A DNA stretch of 64,000 nt, from NCBI GenBank assembly GCA_964518335.1, contig CAZFDT010000010.1:1-64000 (forward strand). The letters run 5' to 3'. A program made the position numbers and the translations under genes. The notes under the pieces were generated by a model. It was not told the origin of the DNA and did no database searches. It was given only the letters and a program-made list of their open reading frames with translations. This document shows, in pieces, positions 15,338-23,772 of this stretch; within the stretch, counting starts at the first letter, position 1; every line of letters begins with the position of its first letter. The DNA is from CAZFDT01 sp964518335 (GTDB lineage Bacteria > Planctomycetota > Phycisphaerae > Phycisphaerales > Phycisphaeraceae).

Positions 15338-16195
15338 TCACCACTCGCCACTGATGATCTTATTGATCGCGTACGCCGCGCCGCTGTGTTCGCAGGTGAG
15401 GGTGACGTGGTCGGCCTCGCGCTTGATGAGGTCGATGGCGTTGCCCATGGCGATGCCGCAGCCGGCGGCGCGGATCATGGCGATGTCGTTGATCTCGTCG
15501 CCGATGACGGCGATTTCGTGCGTGGCGATGCCGTGCTGCTGAGCGATCCACTGCAGTCCGCGCCACTTATCGACGCCGGCGGCGAAGACCTCCAGGATGT
15601 GCACGTCCTCGGCGGGATTGGGGGCCTGCACCGCCTCGAAGCTGTGGACCAGCACTTTGCCCGGCAATGCCTCGGTGAGCACGGCCTCGAGGGGGCGGAC
15701 TCGGATACCGTGGGCGACCAGCCCGACGCGCATCGTGTGGTGCAGATCGTCGAGCGTCGGGTCACGACACTCGCGCACGATCGCCTCGGTCACCTCGAAC
15801 CACCAGCGCGTGTTGTCGGTCAGATGCCCGCGGCCGGTCACGAGATAGTCGCACCCGGCGCGGGACAGGTCCTGGTACACCAGCACCGCCTCGGGGAAGT
15901 CGGCCAGATGCTCGACGACCCGCATGGCCAGCGCCGGCTCGATCACCGCCAGGTCGATCGTCGCCCCATCGTCGATGCGGCTCACCGCGGCGCCGCCCAC
16001 GAACACGCCCATCTCGATGCGGGGCAACTGCGCCAGGATCAGGCGGCTCTCGCGCCACGCCCGGCCCGTGCAGGGCACCACCAGCAGCCCCGCATCGATC
16101 GCCCGCGCCACCGCGTCGATGTTCTGCACGCTCAGGTCGCCCGCCCGGTTGAGCAGCGTCCCGTCGATGTCGATCCCCAACATGCGGTACTTCAT
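15338..16195 (-). CDS. HAD-superfamily Cof-type phosphatase
   Basis: 285 residues from ATG 16195 (MKYRMLGIDIDGTLL), which places the HAD motif I DIDGT directly at the N-terminus. An upstream extension is unlikely. Motif II is the Thr of CTGRAW, the C2-type cap occupies about 75-200, and motif IV is GDEINDIAMI with CGIAMGNAI after it. The invariant Lys should be in the DKWRGL segment. Cof-type enzymes dephosphorylate small metabolites such as sugar or cofactor phosphates, and the substrate is not predictable here. It is flanked by cls on the same strand. Confidence 0.92.
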   Translation of the reverse strand: MKYRMLGIDIDGTLLNRAGDLSVQNIDAVARAIDAGLLVVPCTGRAWRESRLILAQLPRIEMGVFVGGAAVSRIDDGATIDLAVIEPALAMRVVEHLADFPEAVLVYQDLSRAGCDYLVTGRGHLTDNTRWWFEVTEAIVRECRDPTLDDLHHTMRVGLVAHGIRVRPLEAVLTEALPGKVLVHSFEAVQAPNPAEDVHILEVFAAGVDKWRGLQWIAQQHGIATHEIAVIGDEINDIAMIRAAGCGIAMGNAIDLIKREADHVTLTCEHSGAAYAINKIISGEW

Positions 16196-16304
16196 GGCGG
16201 AAATGATAGCGAGCCCGCCGCGGGCCGAGACTTTGCGGACCACCTGATCCCATCCGCGCCGATCCGAGGCTTAGCCCAGAGCGGCTCAGCCCCGGCGTGG
16301 CCGT

Positions 16305-17735
16305 TCACAGCAGCGGGCTTAACAGGGCGGCGGCCTCATCGACGTATTTCCGCAGCGTCGAACGCTGACGCCACTGCTCGATCTTCAGGAGCGTGCTGTC
16401 GTTGATGTAGGTCTGCTGGGCGAAGCGCATCAGGCTGGTCACCTGGTCGCCGTAGAGCAGTGTGTTGAGCTCGAAGTTGAGCTCGAAGCTGCGGATGTCC
16501 ATGTTCGCCGACCCGATGACGGCGAAGGCGTCATCGACGGTGATGGTCTTGGCGTGGAGCATGCCGGGCTTGTAGCGATGGATGGTGACGCCGGCGTCGA
16601 GCAGGTCGGTGAGGTAGGCGCGGCCGGCGGCATCGACGAGGGGGTGGTCGCTGCGATAGGGCATGACGATCTGCACATCGACGCCGCGATCGACAGCCAT
16701 GGTGAGGGCCAGCAGCGTGGGCTCGTCGGGCACGAGGTAGGGGCTGGTGATGATGATCTTGCGTCGCGCGGCGCCGAGCGCGGTGAGGACGACGCGGCGG
16801 AAGCTTTCGCCGTCGTGCGTCGGGCCGGTGGGCACGCACTGAGCGGGCACGTCGCCGACGGGCGGAATGTCGGGGAACAGGTCGTGGCCGGTGAGTTCCT
16901 CGTCGGTCTCGAAGGCCCAGTCACTGAGGAAGACGAGCTGGAACTGGTGGACGACCGGGCCGGTGAATCGGGCGGACAGGTCGATCCACGTGCCGGCCTT
17001 CTTGTGGCCGTAGTCGGCATCGACGACGTTCTGGCTGCCGGCGATGGCGAGGCGCCCGTCGATGACGGCGAGCTTGCGGTGATTGCGCACGTCCAGGCGG
17101 TGCAACGGTCGGCGCAGCGGCGCCACGGGCAGCGATGCGCGCACGTCCACGCCGGCCTGCCGCAGCTTGCCGATGCGCTGACCGCGCAGAAAGTGGCGCG
17201 AGGCGACGGCATCGACGAGCACGCGCACCGTCACGCCGCGCTGCGCCGCGCGCTGCAGCGCATCGCACACGCGGCAGCCCAGCGTGTCGGCGCGGAAGAT
17301 GTAGTAGATCAGATGCACGTGGCGCTGGGCGGCGTCGAGATCGGCCACGAGGCGGTCGATCGTGCCGTCGGTGTCGGAAAGCAGCTCGACGTGGTTGCCG
17401 CCGACGATCGGGTTGCCGCTGATGCGTTCGGCCTGGAGCACGACGGGCAGCAGTTCGTCGCCGAGGTCGGGCCGGCGCTTGCGGCTGTCGATGACCGCCA
17501 TGCGTGCGGCGGTGCGCATCAGCGACCCGACGCGGGCGTAGCTGGTCACGCGCCGTCGGCCCAGCCGCGCATCGCCCAGCAGCAGGTAGAACACCAGCCC
17601 GACGACGGGCAGCAGGAACACCACCGCCAGCCATGCCGTCGCCGTCGAAGGCCCCCACCGTCGCCGCAGGATCACCGGAACCATGACGATGCGGATGATC
17701 CATTCGAGCGTGTTGTAGGTGAACAGGTACGACAT
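16305..17735 (-). CDS. cls: Cardiolipin synthase (phospholipase D family)
   Basis: 476 residues. Two N-terminal membrane helices (about 5-25 and 33-55) are followed by a basic loop. Two HKD motifs follow: NHRKLAVIDGRLAIAGSQN and MLHAKTITVDDAFAVIGSANMD. The enzyme joins two phosphatidylglycerol molecules into cardiolipin and glycerol at the inner membrane, and the length is typical. It sits 45 bp after holB on the same strand. An ATG at 17735 followed by SYLFTYNTLEW matches the family N-terminus. Confidence 0.95.
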   Translation of the reverse strand: MSYLFTYNTLEWIIRIVMVPVILRRRWGPSTATAWLAVVFLLPVVGLVFYLLLGDARLGRRRVTSYARVGSLMRTAARMAVIDSRKRRPDLGDELLPVVLQAERISGNPIVGGNHVELLSDTDGTIDRLVADLDAAQRHVHLIYYIFRADTLGCRVCDALQRAAQRGVTVRVLVDAVASRHFLRGQRIGKLRQAGVDVRASLPVAPLRRPLHRLDVRNHRKLAVIDGRLAIAGSQNVVDADYGHKKAGTWIDLSARFTGPVVHQFQLVFLSDWAFETDEELTGHDLFPDIPPVGDVPAQCVPTGPTHDGESFRRVVLTALGAARRKIIITSPYLVPDEPTLLALTMAVDRGVDVQIVMPYRSDHPLVDAAGRAYLTDLLDAGVTIHRYKPGMLHAKTITVDDAFAVIGSANMDIRSFELNFELNTLLYGDQVTSLMRFAQQTYINDSTLLKIEQWRQRSTLRKYVDEAAALLSPLL

Positions 17736-17780
17736 GATCGCGGAAGGTCGCCGGGACAGACCCGCTCAAGCATGCCCGCC

Positions 17781-18866
17781 TCAGGACGAAGGGGCCAGGG
17801 CGCCGGCCATGCTCGTCACCAGGTGCTCGCAGGTCATGGTCAGATTCACGTTGGACGCGAGGTTGGCCTCGGCCACGCCCAGGGCGTCGATGACCGCCAG
17901 CCACGGCTCGAGCGCGGCGTCGGCGGCGAAGGCGTCGCCCTCCCCATGGCTGCACTTGTCCGCCAGCGCCGCCATGCGCTTGCGCGCGTGCTGGCCGATC
18001 ATCGCAAACATCAGCGCCGCGCCCAGCCGGTTGGCCGCGGACTTCGACGCCTGCTTGTCCTTCTTCGCCACCGCTTCGGCGAAGACGTCGATCGACTTGG
18101 CGATGGTCGTGCCCAGCTCCGTGTCGAAGCGGCCTTGCGCCAGCGCGTCGATGCCCGGCAGAATGCTTGAGCCCCACGTCCACAACTCGTAGTCGATCGC
18201 CAGCCCCGCGCGACCGAGGCTGCCCGCCGCGAACTCGATCAGCCACGACCGCTGCTGGGCATCGAGCTGCTTCTCCTGCCGGTCCAGCCAGCCGGCGATC
18301 ACCGCATCGTCCAGCGGCACAAAGCCCACGCGCTGGCAGCGGCTGCGAATCGTCGGCAGCAGGCGATCCTCACTCGACGTCACCAGGATGATGTGCGTGC
18401 CGTCCGGCGGCTCCTCCAGCGTCTTGAGCAGAATGTTCTGCCCGCGCGGGTCAATCATCTCGGCTTCATCGACGATGAACACCTTGCCGTGCTGCAGATG
18501 ACTCTTGAGCGACACCGGCGTGACCAGGTGCCCGCGCAGCACGTCGAAGGGAATGGTCATGAGCTTGCGCTCGCGCGTCTGGCGGTCGTCGCTGTAGCGG
18601 GCCAGCTCCTTGTAGATCACGTGCAGGTCGGGGTGGTCGTCGCGCGCTGCCAGACGGCAGGACTCGCAGGCGCCGCAGGCGGCGACGCGGCCTGTCAGGT
18701 CGGTCTGGCGATCGTGACAGAGGATCAGTCGTGCGAACGCCCGCGCGGTAGTGAACTTTCCCACGCCCGCCGGGCCGTAAAAAATGAACGCATGGTGCAG
18801 CCGGCCGCTCTGCACGAGCGACTGCAACTGGTCGAGGGCGCGGCTCTGGCCGAAAATCTGCTCCAC
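17781..18866 (-). CDS. holB: DNA polymerase III delta-prime subunit
   Basis: 361 residues, part of the clamp loader that opens the sliding clamp. Walker A GPAGVGKFTT is at 31-40. A zinc module is formed by Cys50, Cys64, Cys67 and Cys70. VFIVDEAEMID is the Walker B region, and the SRC motif appears in TIRSRCQRV. Unlike the Escherichia coli delta-prime subunit, the P-loop here looks intact (GKF rather than a degenerate loop), as in many non-proteobacterial proteins. The C-terminal collar domain is present. It is divergent from the OB-fold protein with a 39 bp gap. Confidence 0.93.
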   Translation of the reverse strand: MEQIFGQSRALDQLQSLVQSGRLHHAFIFYGPAGVGKFTTARAFARLILCHDRQTDLTGRVAACGACESCRLAARDDHPDLHVIYKELARYSDDRQTRERKLMTIPFDVLRGHLVTPVSLKSHLQHGKVFIVDEAEMIDPRGQNILLKTLEEPPDGTHIILVTSSEDRLLPTIRSRCQRVGFVPLDDAVIAGWLDRQEKQLDAQQRSWLIEFAAGSLGRAGLAIDYELWTWGSSILPGIDALAQGRFDTELGTTIAKSIDVFAEAVAKKDKQASKSAANRLGAALMFAMIGQHARKRMAALADKCSHGEGDAFAADAALEPWLAVIDALGVAEANLASNVNLTMTCEHLVTSMAGALAPSS

Positions 18867-18905
18867 GCGAGGGGAATCCTATCACGAAGCGGCTACACTG
18901 AGGGC

Positions 18906-19616
18906 ATGGTCAGCATTCCTGTTGCGCGCAGAAAGAGAAAGCCCGCCGGTGGAGGCAACGCCGTGGCGGTGATCCTGGCCGTGGGCGTGGCCGTGGCGCT
19001 GCTGGTGGGGCTGGCGGCGTTTGTCATGCTGATGACGCGCTCGGATGAAGGCGTGGCGACGGCCCCCGAGCCGACGGCGCAGCCGCAGGCGGTGGCGCAC
19101 GCGCCCGAGCCGGAGGCGGCGCCCAAACCCAGACCGCAGCGATCCGCCTCGTCGCCGCGCAAGTCCGCGGCGCCTGCCGCACCTGTCGAGCTGGTGGGCC
19201 AGACGTGGATCGCTCCGGGCGGACGCAGCCCGATCCCGCAGCCGGGCGAAACGATCACGGCGCTCGTTCCCCCGGTGCGACTCGACGCGCAGGGCCAGCC
19301 CGTGGCCCCGCCGGCGAGCGATGAGATCATCCCCTGGCACGAGGCGGGCCGGCACGTGGGCCACGTCGTCACCGTCGAGGGAACCATCATCCGCGCTCAC
19401 AACACGGGCAAGGTCTGCTTCCTCAACTTCGTGCCCGAGCATCCCAGCAACGCGTTCTACCTGATCGTGTTCGAGTCGCTGCTCAACGCCTGGCCCGCCC
19501 CGCCCGAGGAGCACTTCCTCAACCGGACCGTCCGCGTCACCGGCAAAGTCTTCGAGCACCGCGGCAAGCCCCAGCTCCGCATCGAGAACCAGGACCAGAT
19601 CACAATCGTCCAGTGA
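18906..19616 (+). CDS. Membrane-anchored OB-fold protein of unknown function
   Basis: 236 residues. A basic N-terminus is followed by one membrane helix (about 19-42), then a Pro/Ala/Lys-rich linker (50-105), then a C-terminal domain (about 145-236). VGHVVTVEGTIIRAHNTGK, FYLIVFES, LNRTVRVTGKVF and PQLRIENQDQI give the strand pattern of a nucleic-acid-type OB fold. Similar domains occur in secreted nucleases and DNA-uptake proteins, so an extracytoplasmic single-strand-binding role is possible but unproven. TACACT lies 6 nt before the ATG, implying a leaderless transcript. Confidence 0.65.
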   Translation: MVSIPVARRKRKPAGGGNAVAVILAVGVAVALLVGLAAFVMLMTRSDEGVATAPEPTAQPQAVAHAPEPEAAPKPRPQRSASSPRKSAAPAAPVELVGQTWIAPGGRSPIPQPGETITALVPPVRLDAQGQPVAPPASDEIIPWHEAGRHVGHVVTVEGTIIRAHNTGKVCFLNFVPEHPSNAFYLIVFESLLNAWPAPPEEHFLNRTVRVTGKVFEHRGKPQLRIENQDQITIVQ

Positions 19617-19623
19617 CGCCGGC

Positions 19624-20175
19624 TCAGAAAAGGTCCACTGCAGCGGCCAGCGACGGGTGGCGGCGATCGCGGTCCGACAGTGTGGCCTCGTCGGGGGCGA
19701 CGCGCCAGTCGATGCCCAGTGCCGGGTCGTTCCACAGGATGCCGCGCTCATCGGCGGGCGAGTAGTAGTCGGTGACCTTGTAGATCACCTCGGTGTCGGG
19801 CCCGAGGGTGACAAAACCGTGGGCGAACCCGGCGGGCACGAACACCTGCCGCCAGTTGTCGGCGGAGAGTTCGACGCTCACGTGCTGTCCGAACGTGGGC
19901 GAGGCGCGGCGAATGTCCACGGCCACGTCGAGCACCGCCCCGCGCACGACGCGCACGAGCTTGGCCTGCGCGGTCGGCGCAACCTGGTAGTGCAGCCCGC
20001 GCACCGTGCCCGACGCCGCCGACAGCGAGTGGTTGTCCTGCACGAACTCGACGTCGATGCCCGCGGCGGCGAGAGCTTTGCGGCTGTAGGTCTCACTGAA
20101 AAAACCGCGGTGATCGCCGTGCTTCCGCGGCGCGATGAGCTTGACATCGGGGATCGCAGTGGGGGTCACTGTCAC
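19624..20175 (-). CDS. rfbC: dTDP-4-dehydrorhamnose 3,5-epimerase
   Basis: 183 residues, of normal length. DHRGFFSETY, then VRGLHYQ with the catalytic His, FVPAGFAHGF, and the Tyr in EVIYKVTDYY are all present. It epimerises dTDP-4-keto-6-deoxyglucose on the way to dTDP-L-rhamnose for surface polysaccharide. The start is GTG 20175, which overlaps the stop of pepC by 4 nt (GTGA), so translation should be coupled to the peptidase gene. GTG 20169 is an alternative. The other rhamnose genes (rfbA, B, D) are not in the window. Confidence 0.92.
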   Translation of the reverse strand: MTVTPTAIPDVKLIAPRKHGDHRGFFSETYSRKALAAAGIDVEFVQDNHSLSAASGTVRGLHYQVAPTAQAKLVRVVRGAVLDVAVDIRRASPTFGQHVSVELSADNWRQVFVPAGFAHGFVTLGPDTEVIYKVTDYYSPADERGILWNDPALGIDWRVAPDEATLSDRDRRHPSLAAAVDLF

Positions 20176-21590
20176 GCCAATGCCCCCATCGGGTCCCACG
20201 GCGGAAGCACGATCGGCTCGGCGTCCAGCGCCGCGAGCAGATCCGCAGGCAGATACCGCTTCCGCGCGGCGATCTCGAACATGTGCTCGTCGAACCACGA
20301 GTCGTTCATGGTGAAGAAGCCCTTGCGCCCGACCTCGTCGCCCCAGGAGTTCTCGACACGCCAGCGGCGCGCCCCCGCACGTCCTTCTGCATCCTCGACC
20401 ACATCCACGCCGGTGAACAGCATGGCGTGCGTCATCGCCGTGGCGTGATGGATGAGACGGTCGGCCTTGGTCATGCGGCCCGCCGAGCCGTACAGGCCCT
20501 CCAGGTCGAACAGCGCGGCGTCCCACAGCCCGAGGTCGCGGTGCATCATCTTGCCCACGTCGCAGCCGAACCACACCGGCTCGCCCTCGACGAGCGTGCG
20601 CCTGGCGATGTCCTTCATCACCTCGATGGGCACGTTGAGGTAGAGCACACCCGGCACGTGCTCGGCGACGACGACGTTGCCCAGCTTCTCGACGGTGAAC
20701 GTGCGACCCACGGGGCTGGTCGGACGCGGGTCGTGGACGAGGCAGACGTACTCGTCCAGCGGCACGGTGACGTACTTCTGCGCGAACTGCTGGGGCGTGA
20801 GTTCGCCGTCGCGGTGGAACTTGCGATCCTTGTCGTTCCACTGCCAGTCGAACTTGCCCGGCGGCGTGCCCAGGTGCAGGCAGAGGATACGGTGGATGAC
20901 GGCGACGGCGTCGTCCTTGACGCGGCGCTGCTCGGCGAGGTCGGCGGCGCGGCGGATGAGCATGGCGGCCTGGCGCAGCTCGCCCAGCAGATGGCTGTTC
21001 ATCGTTCGCGTGCAGGCGGAGCTGGCGGTCTCGGGCATGACCGCCTGGGGCACGAGGCCGTGCTTGCGGACCAGCGCCACGAACATATTCCACTGTCCGC
21101 CGTCGTCGAGCGGGTGGTCCAGCAGCCACGCGACCGTGCGGTCATCTGCAGCGCGATCGCTGGTGTCGATGATCGCTTCGAGGAAGTAGTTGGCCCGCTC
21201 GAGCTTGTCCCAGAACTGCGTGTAGGCCTGGCTGAACTCGAAGCTCGCCAGGTTCATCTTCTTCATCGCGCCGACGCGCAGCAGGTTCAGCCCGGCGAAC
21301 ATCCAGCAGCGGCCGCTCTGACCCTGCTTGGTGCAGGTCCAGTCGTCGAGCACGTGGCTGAAGGTGAAGTCGATGCTCGTCGTCACCGAGCGCGACAGGG
21401 CCACGTCCTCGATGCGGGTGCGCACTGCGGCGTTCTGCAGCAGCCGGGCGTGAGGGTCACTGTCGAACGCCTGGCGCAGGGCGTCGAGCCGCGCCGGCGT
21501 CAATTCGCCGTCGCCCGTCGTCGCGCGCGGCGGCTCCTGCGAATGCCGGCGCCGCGTCGCACGGCCCGTGTCCACGAATCCGTCGTTCAT
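20172..21590 (-). CDS. pepC: C1-family aminopeptidase (PepC / bleomycin hydrolase-like)
   Basis: 472 residues. The papain-like triad is visible as Cys95 in KQGQSGRCWMFAG, His in THAMLFTGVD and Asn in VENSWGDE. The fold and length match bleomycin hydrolase/aminopeptidase C, a cytoplasmic hexameric peptidase with an internal chamber. The C-terminus, normally inserted into the active site to trim substrates from the N-terminus, ends in GALA rather than a conserved Ala or Lys tail, so specificity is uncertain. It is the second-last gene of the long minus-strand run and overlaps rfbC by 4 nt. Confidence 0.9.
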   Translation of the reverse strand: MNDGFVDTGRATRRRHSQEPPRATTGDGELTPARLDALRQAFDSDPHARLLQNAAVRTRIEDVALSRSVTTSIDFTFSHVLDDWTCTKQGQSGRCWMFAGLNLLRVGAMKKMNLASFEFSQAYTQFWDKLERANYFLEAIIDTSDRAADDRTVAWLLDHPLDDGGQWNMFVALVRKHGLVPQAVMPETASSACTRTMNSHLLGELRQAAMLIRRAADLAEQRRVKDDAVAVIHRILCLHLGTPPGKFDWQWNDKDRKFHRDGELTPQQFAQKYVTVPLDEYVCLVHDPRPTSPVGRTFTVEKLGNVVVAEHVPGVLYLNVPIEVMKDIARRTLVEGEPVWFGCDVGKMMHRDLGLWDAALFDLEGLYGSAGRMTKADRLIHHATAMTHAMLFTGVDVVEDAEGRAGARRWRVENSWGDEVGRKGFFTMNDSWFDEHMFEIAARKRYLPADLLAALDAEPIVLPPWDPMGALA

Positions 21591-21611
21591 CGCATGCCTT
21601 TCCTGGCGGCG

Positions 21612-23771
21612 TCACTGCCGTTCGACCTCAACACCCTCGGCGGGTCGGATCGCCTCGTCGGCCTTGCGCTCCGCCGCCGGCCGCTCGCGCAACAGCAAAC
21701 CCGGCGGCTGCGGAAACGCCCGGTCCAGGTCCACCTGCGCCGCCTGCGTCTGTCGCGACAGCTCAGGCAACATCCGCTCGTACGTGGCCAGTTTCAGCAC
21801 GATTGGCGTGTTCCGCCACACCCGCATCCGCACCAGCATATCCATCCGCTCGGCGACCATGAAACCGATGTACGTGTTCTCCTCGATCTCCTTGAACGGC
21901 CGCATCGCCATGCGGTCCTGCACCGCCGTCGGATTGGCGATCGCCCGCGCCTGATACCGCGCGTGGACGCTCTGCGCCAGCGAGCGGAAGCGCTCGTACA
22001 CCTCCACCCGGTTGTTGGCCAGCCCCTGCGCCAGGCCTTGCTGCAGGAAGCCGTCGATCACCGGGCGGACGACCGACATCATGTCGATGTCCTCGACAAA
22101 CTGCTTGGTGACGAAGGCGTCCAGCGGCAACAGGTACTGTCCGCTGCGGACGTTGTGCGACTGGTCGCTGAACTTCTCGCGCGCTTTGCGGTAGTACTCG
22201 CGGGCCTGCTCCAGGTCGCCGTAGAGATAGCTGGTGCGCACCGCGTCGATGAGAAAGTTCTCGTACCCGGCGTCGAACGACTCGACCGTGCCGCTGCCCC
22301 AGACGTCCTTCTGGATCTCCTCGCCGGCGTCCCACACCGCCTGCTCGTACGCCGCGACGAAACGCGGGTCGGGCAGCTCGTCGATGTGACCGGTCCACGG
22401 GTCGAACGTCGTGCGCCCCACGCGCGTGAGCTGCTGCAGCGAGTGGATCACCTGCCGCACGGTGTTGAGAAAGTCCACGTCCTTCTTGTTGCGCAGTTGC
22501 ACCGCCATGCGCACGCCCAGGCTCGACCAGTAGAGGCTGTGCGCCGAGGCGTGGCGCCAATCCACGGGGCCGTAATACTCCATGAGGTGGAGCATCCAGT
22601 TGGGGTCCATGTGGTAGCGCTCGCTGATGACCAGGGCGCGGTAGAAGGCCATCGCGCGGGTCATGGCGTCGCGCGTCGTGTCGCCGGCGAACAGCTCGAC
22701 GATGCGCCGGTCCACCGGATCGTCGGGCGCGGCGTTGAGCACGCCCAGCGTGCGGGCGTCGGCCGAGTCCAGCACCATGCGCAGTTGACCCAGCCGCCGC
22801 AGCGTCTGCTCGCCCGGCGGCAGCTTCAGCGACGTCAGCTCCTGCACGATCGCACCCGCCTCGGGATCGGCCTGCACCAGCAACTGCGATGGGGTGAAGT
22901 CGCTGCGCTTGACCTGCCGGGCGATCAGCTCCGCCAGCGGATCGAGCCGGGCCGCCTGCGACGGCTGGTCACGCCGCAGCGACTCCCGCAGGCGCGTCAG
23001 CCGTCGCTCGAACGCCTTGAGCGCCAGCGTGTCCATCCCCTGCAACTGCGGCGCCAGCGCCGGGTTGGCCGCCGCCACCGCCGCCAGCTCCGCCAGCGCC
23101 TGTCGCGTCGGACGCTGCTGGTTGACGTAGGCGTCGTAGGCGTCGGCGATCGGGCGAAACGCCTCGATGATCTGCCGCGTCGTGCCGCCCTCGGCGGCGT
23201 TGCCCACCACCTCCTGCCACTCCTGCGCCAGCCGCTGCTTGTAGTACCAGTGCTGGTCGTCGCTGTACTGGCCGACCTTGTGGAAGAAGATCCAGCCCAG
23301 CTCGCGGTAAAGGCGGATGGCGTAGGGGTTGAACGGGATGCCCTTGTCGCGCAGCAGGTCAATGCCCTTGGTCACCCACGCCAGGCGTTCGTCGGGCGTG
23401 TAGGTCGCCACGGAGATGTTGTAGGCCATGTTCCAGGCCATGAACGACCACACCTGCGGGAAGCGCGGCTGCAGGGTGGTGATCCACTGGCTGAGGGTGT
23501 TGGCCTCGTGGAACTTGCCGTCGCGCTTGAGCATTTCCAGGCGATACCACATGACATCCACCGCCAGGCCGCGGAAGGAGCCCAGCGCCGCGGTGGCGAC
23601 GGCGACCTGCGGGGGCAGCTTCTCCTGCACGTCATCCGAGGCGGACAACTGCAGCTCCTGGCGCTGATCGAGGATGCCGTGCTCCTTGAGGAACGTGATC
23701 CACGTCGAGCCGGCGAGACACGCGGCGGCGACGAGCAGGGCGACGAGTTGGACGATGCGGTTGCGGGTCAT
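21612..23771 (-). CDS. Large exported helical (TPR-like) protein of unknown function
   Basis: 719 residues. An N-terminal hydrophobic segment (about 6-28) is an anchor or signal. The rest is almost all helical, with repeated aromatic helices such as MWYRLEMLKRDGKFHEAN, WSFMAWNMAYNIS and YRELGWIFFHKVGQYS that resemble TPR units. A Pro/Arg-rich tail closes it. I recognise no named family. Its stop-start spacing to the ABC permease is 1-2 bp, so it is co-translated with the exporter and is likely a periplasmic partner of it or of the SPFH proteins. This is inferred from context only. Confidence 0.75.
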   Translation of the reverse strand: MTRNRIVQLVALLVAAACLAGSTWITFLKEHGILDQRQELQLSASDDVQEKLPPQVAVATAALGSFRGLAVDVMWYRLEMLKRDGKFHEANTLSQWITTLQPRFPQVWSFMAWNMAYNISVATYTPDERLAWVTKGIDLLRDKGIPFNPYAIRLYRELGWIFFHKVGQYSDDQHWYYKQRLAQEWQEVVGNAAEGGTTRQIIEAFRPIADAYDAYVNQQRPTRQALAELAAVAAANPALAPQLQGMDTLALKAFERRLTRLRESLRRDQPSQAARLDPLAELIARQVKRSDFTPSQLLVQADPEAGAIVQELTSLKLPPGEQTLRRLGQLRMVLDSADARTLGVLNAAPDDPVDRRIVELFAGDTTRDAMTRAMAFYRALVISERYHMDPNWMLHLMEYYGPVDWRHASAHSLYWSSLGVRMAVQLRNKKDVDFLNTVRQVIHSLQQLTRVGRTTFDPWTGHIDELPDPRFVAAYEQAVWDAGEEIQKDVWGSGTVESFDAGYENFLIDAVRTSYLYGDLEQAREYYRKAREKFSDQSHNVRSGQYLLPLDAFVTKQFVEDIDMMSVVRPVIDGFLQQGLAQGLANNRVEVYERFRSLAQSVHARYQARAIANPTAVQDRMAMRPFKEIEENTYIGFMVAERMDMLVRMRVWRNTPIVLKLATYERMLPELSRQTQAAQVDLDRAFPQPPGLLLRERPAAERKADEAIRPAEGVEVERQ

Positions 23772-23772
23772 G

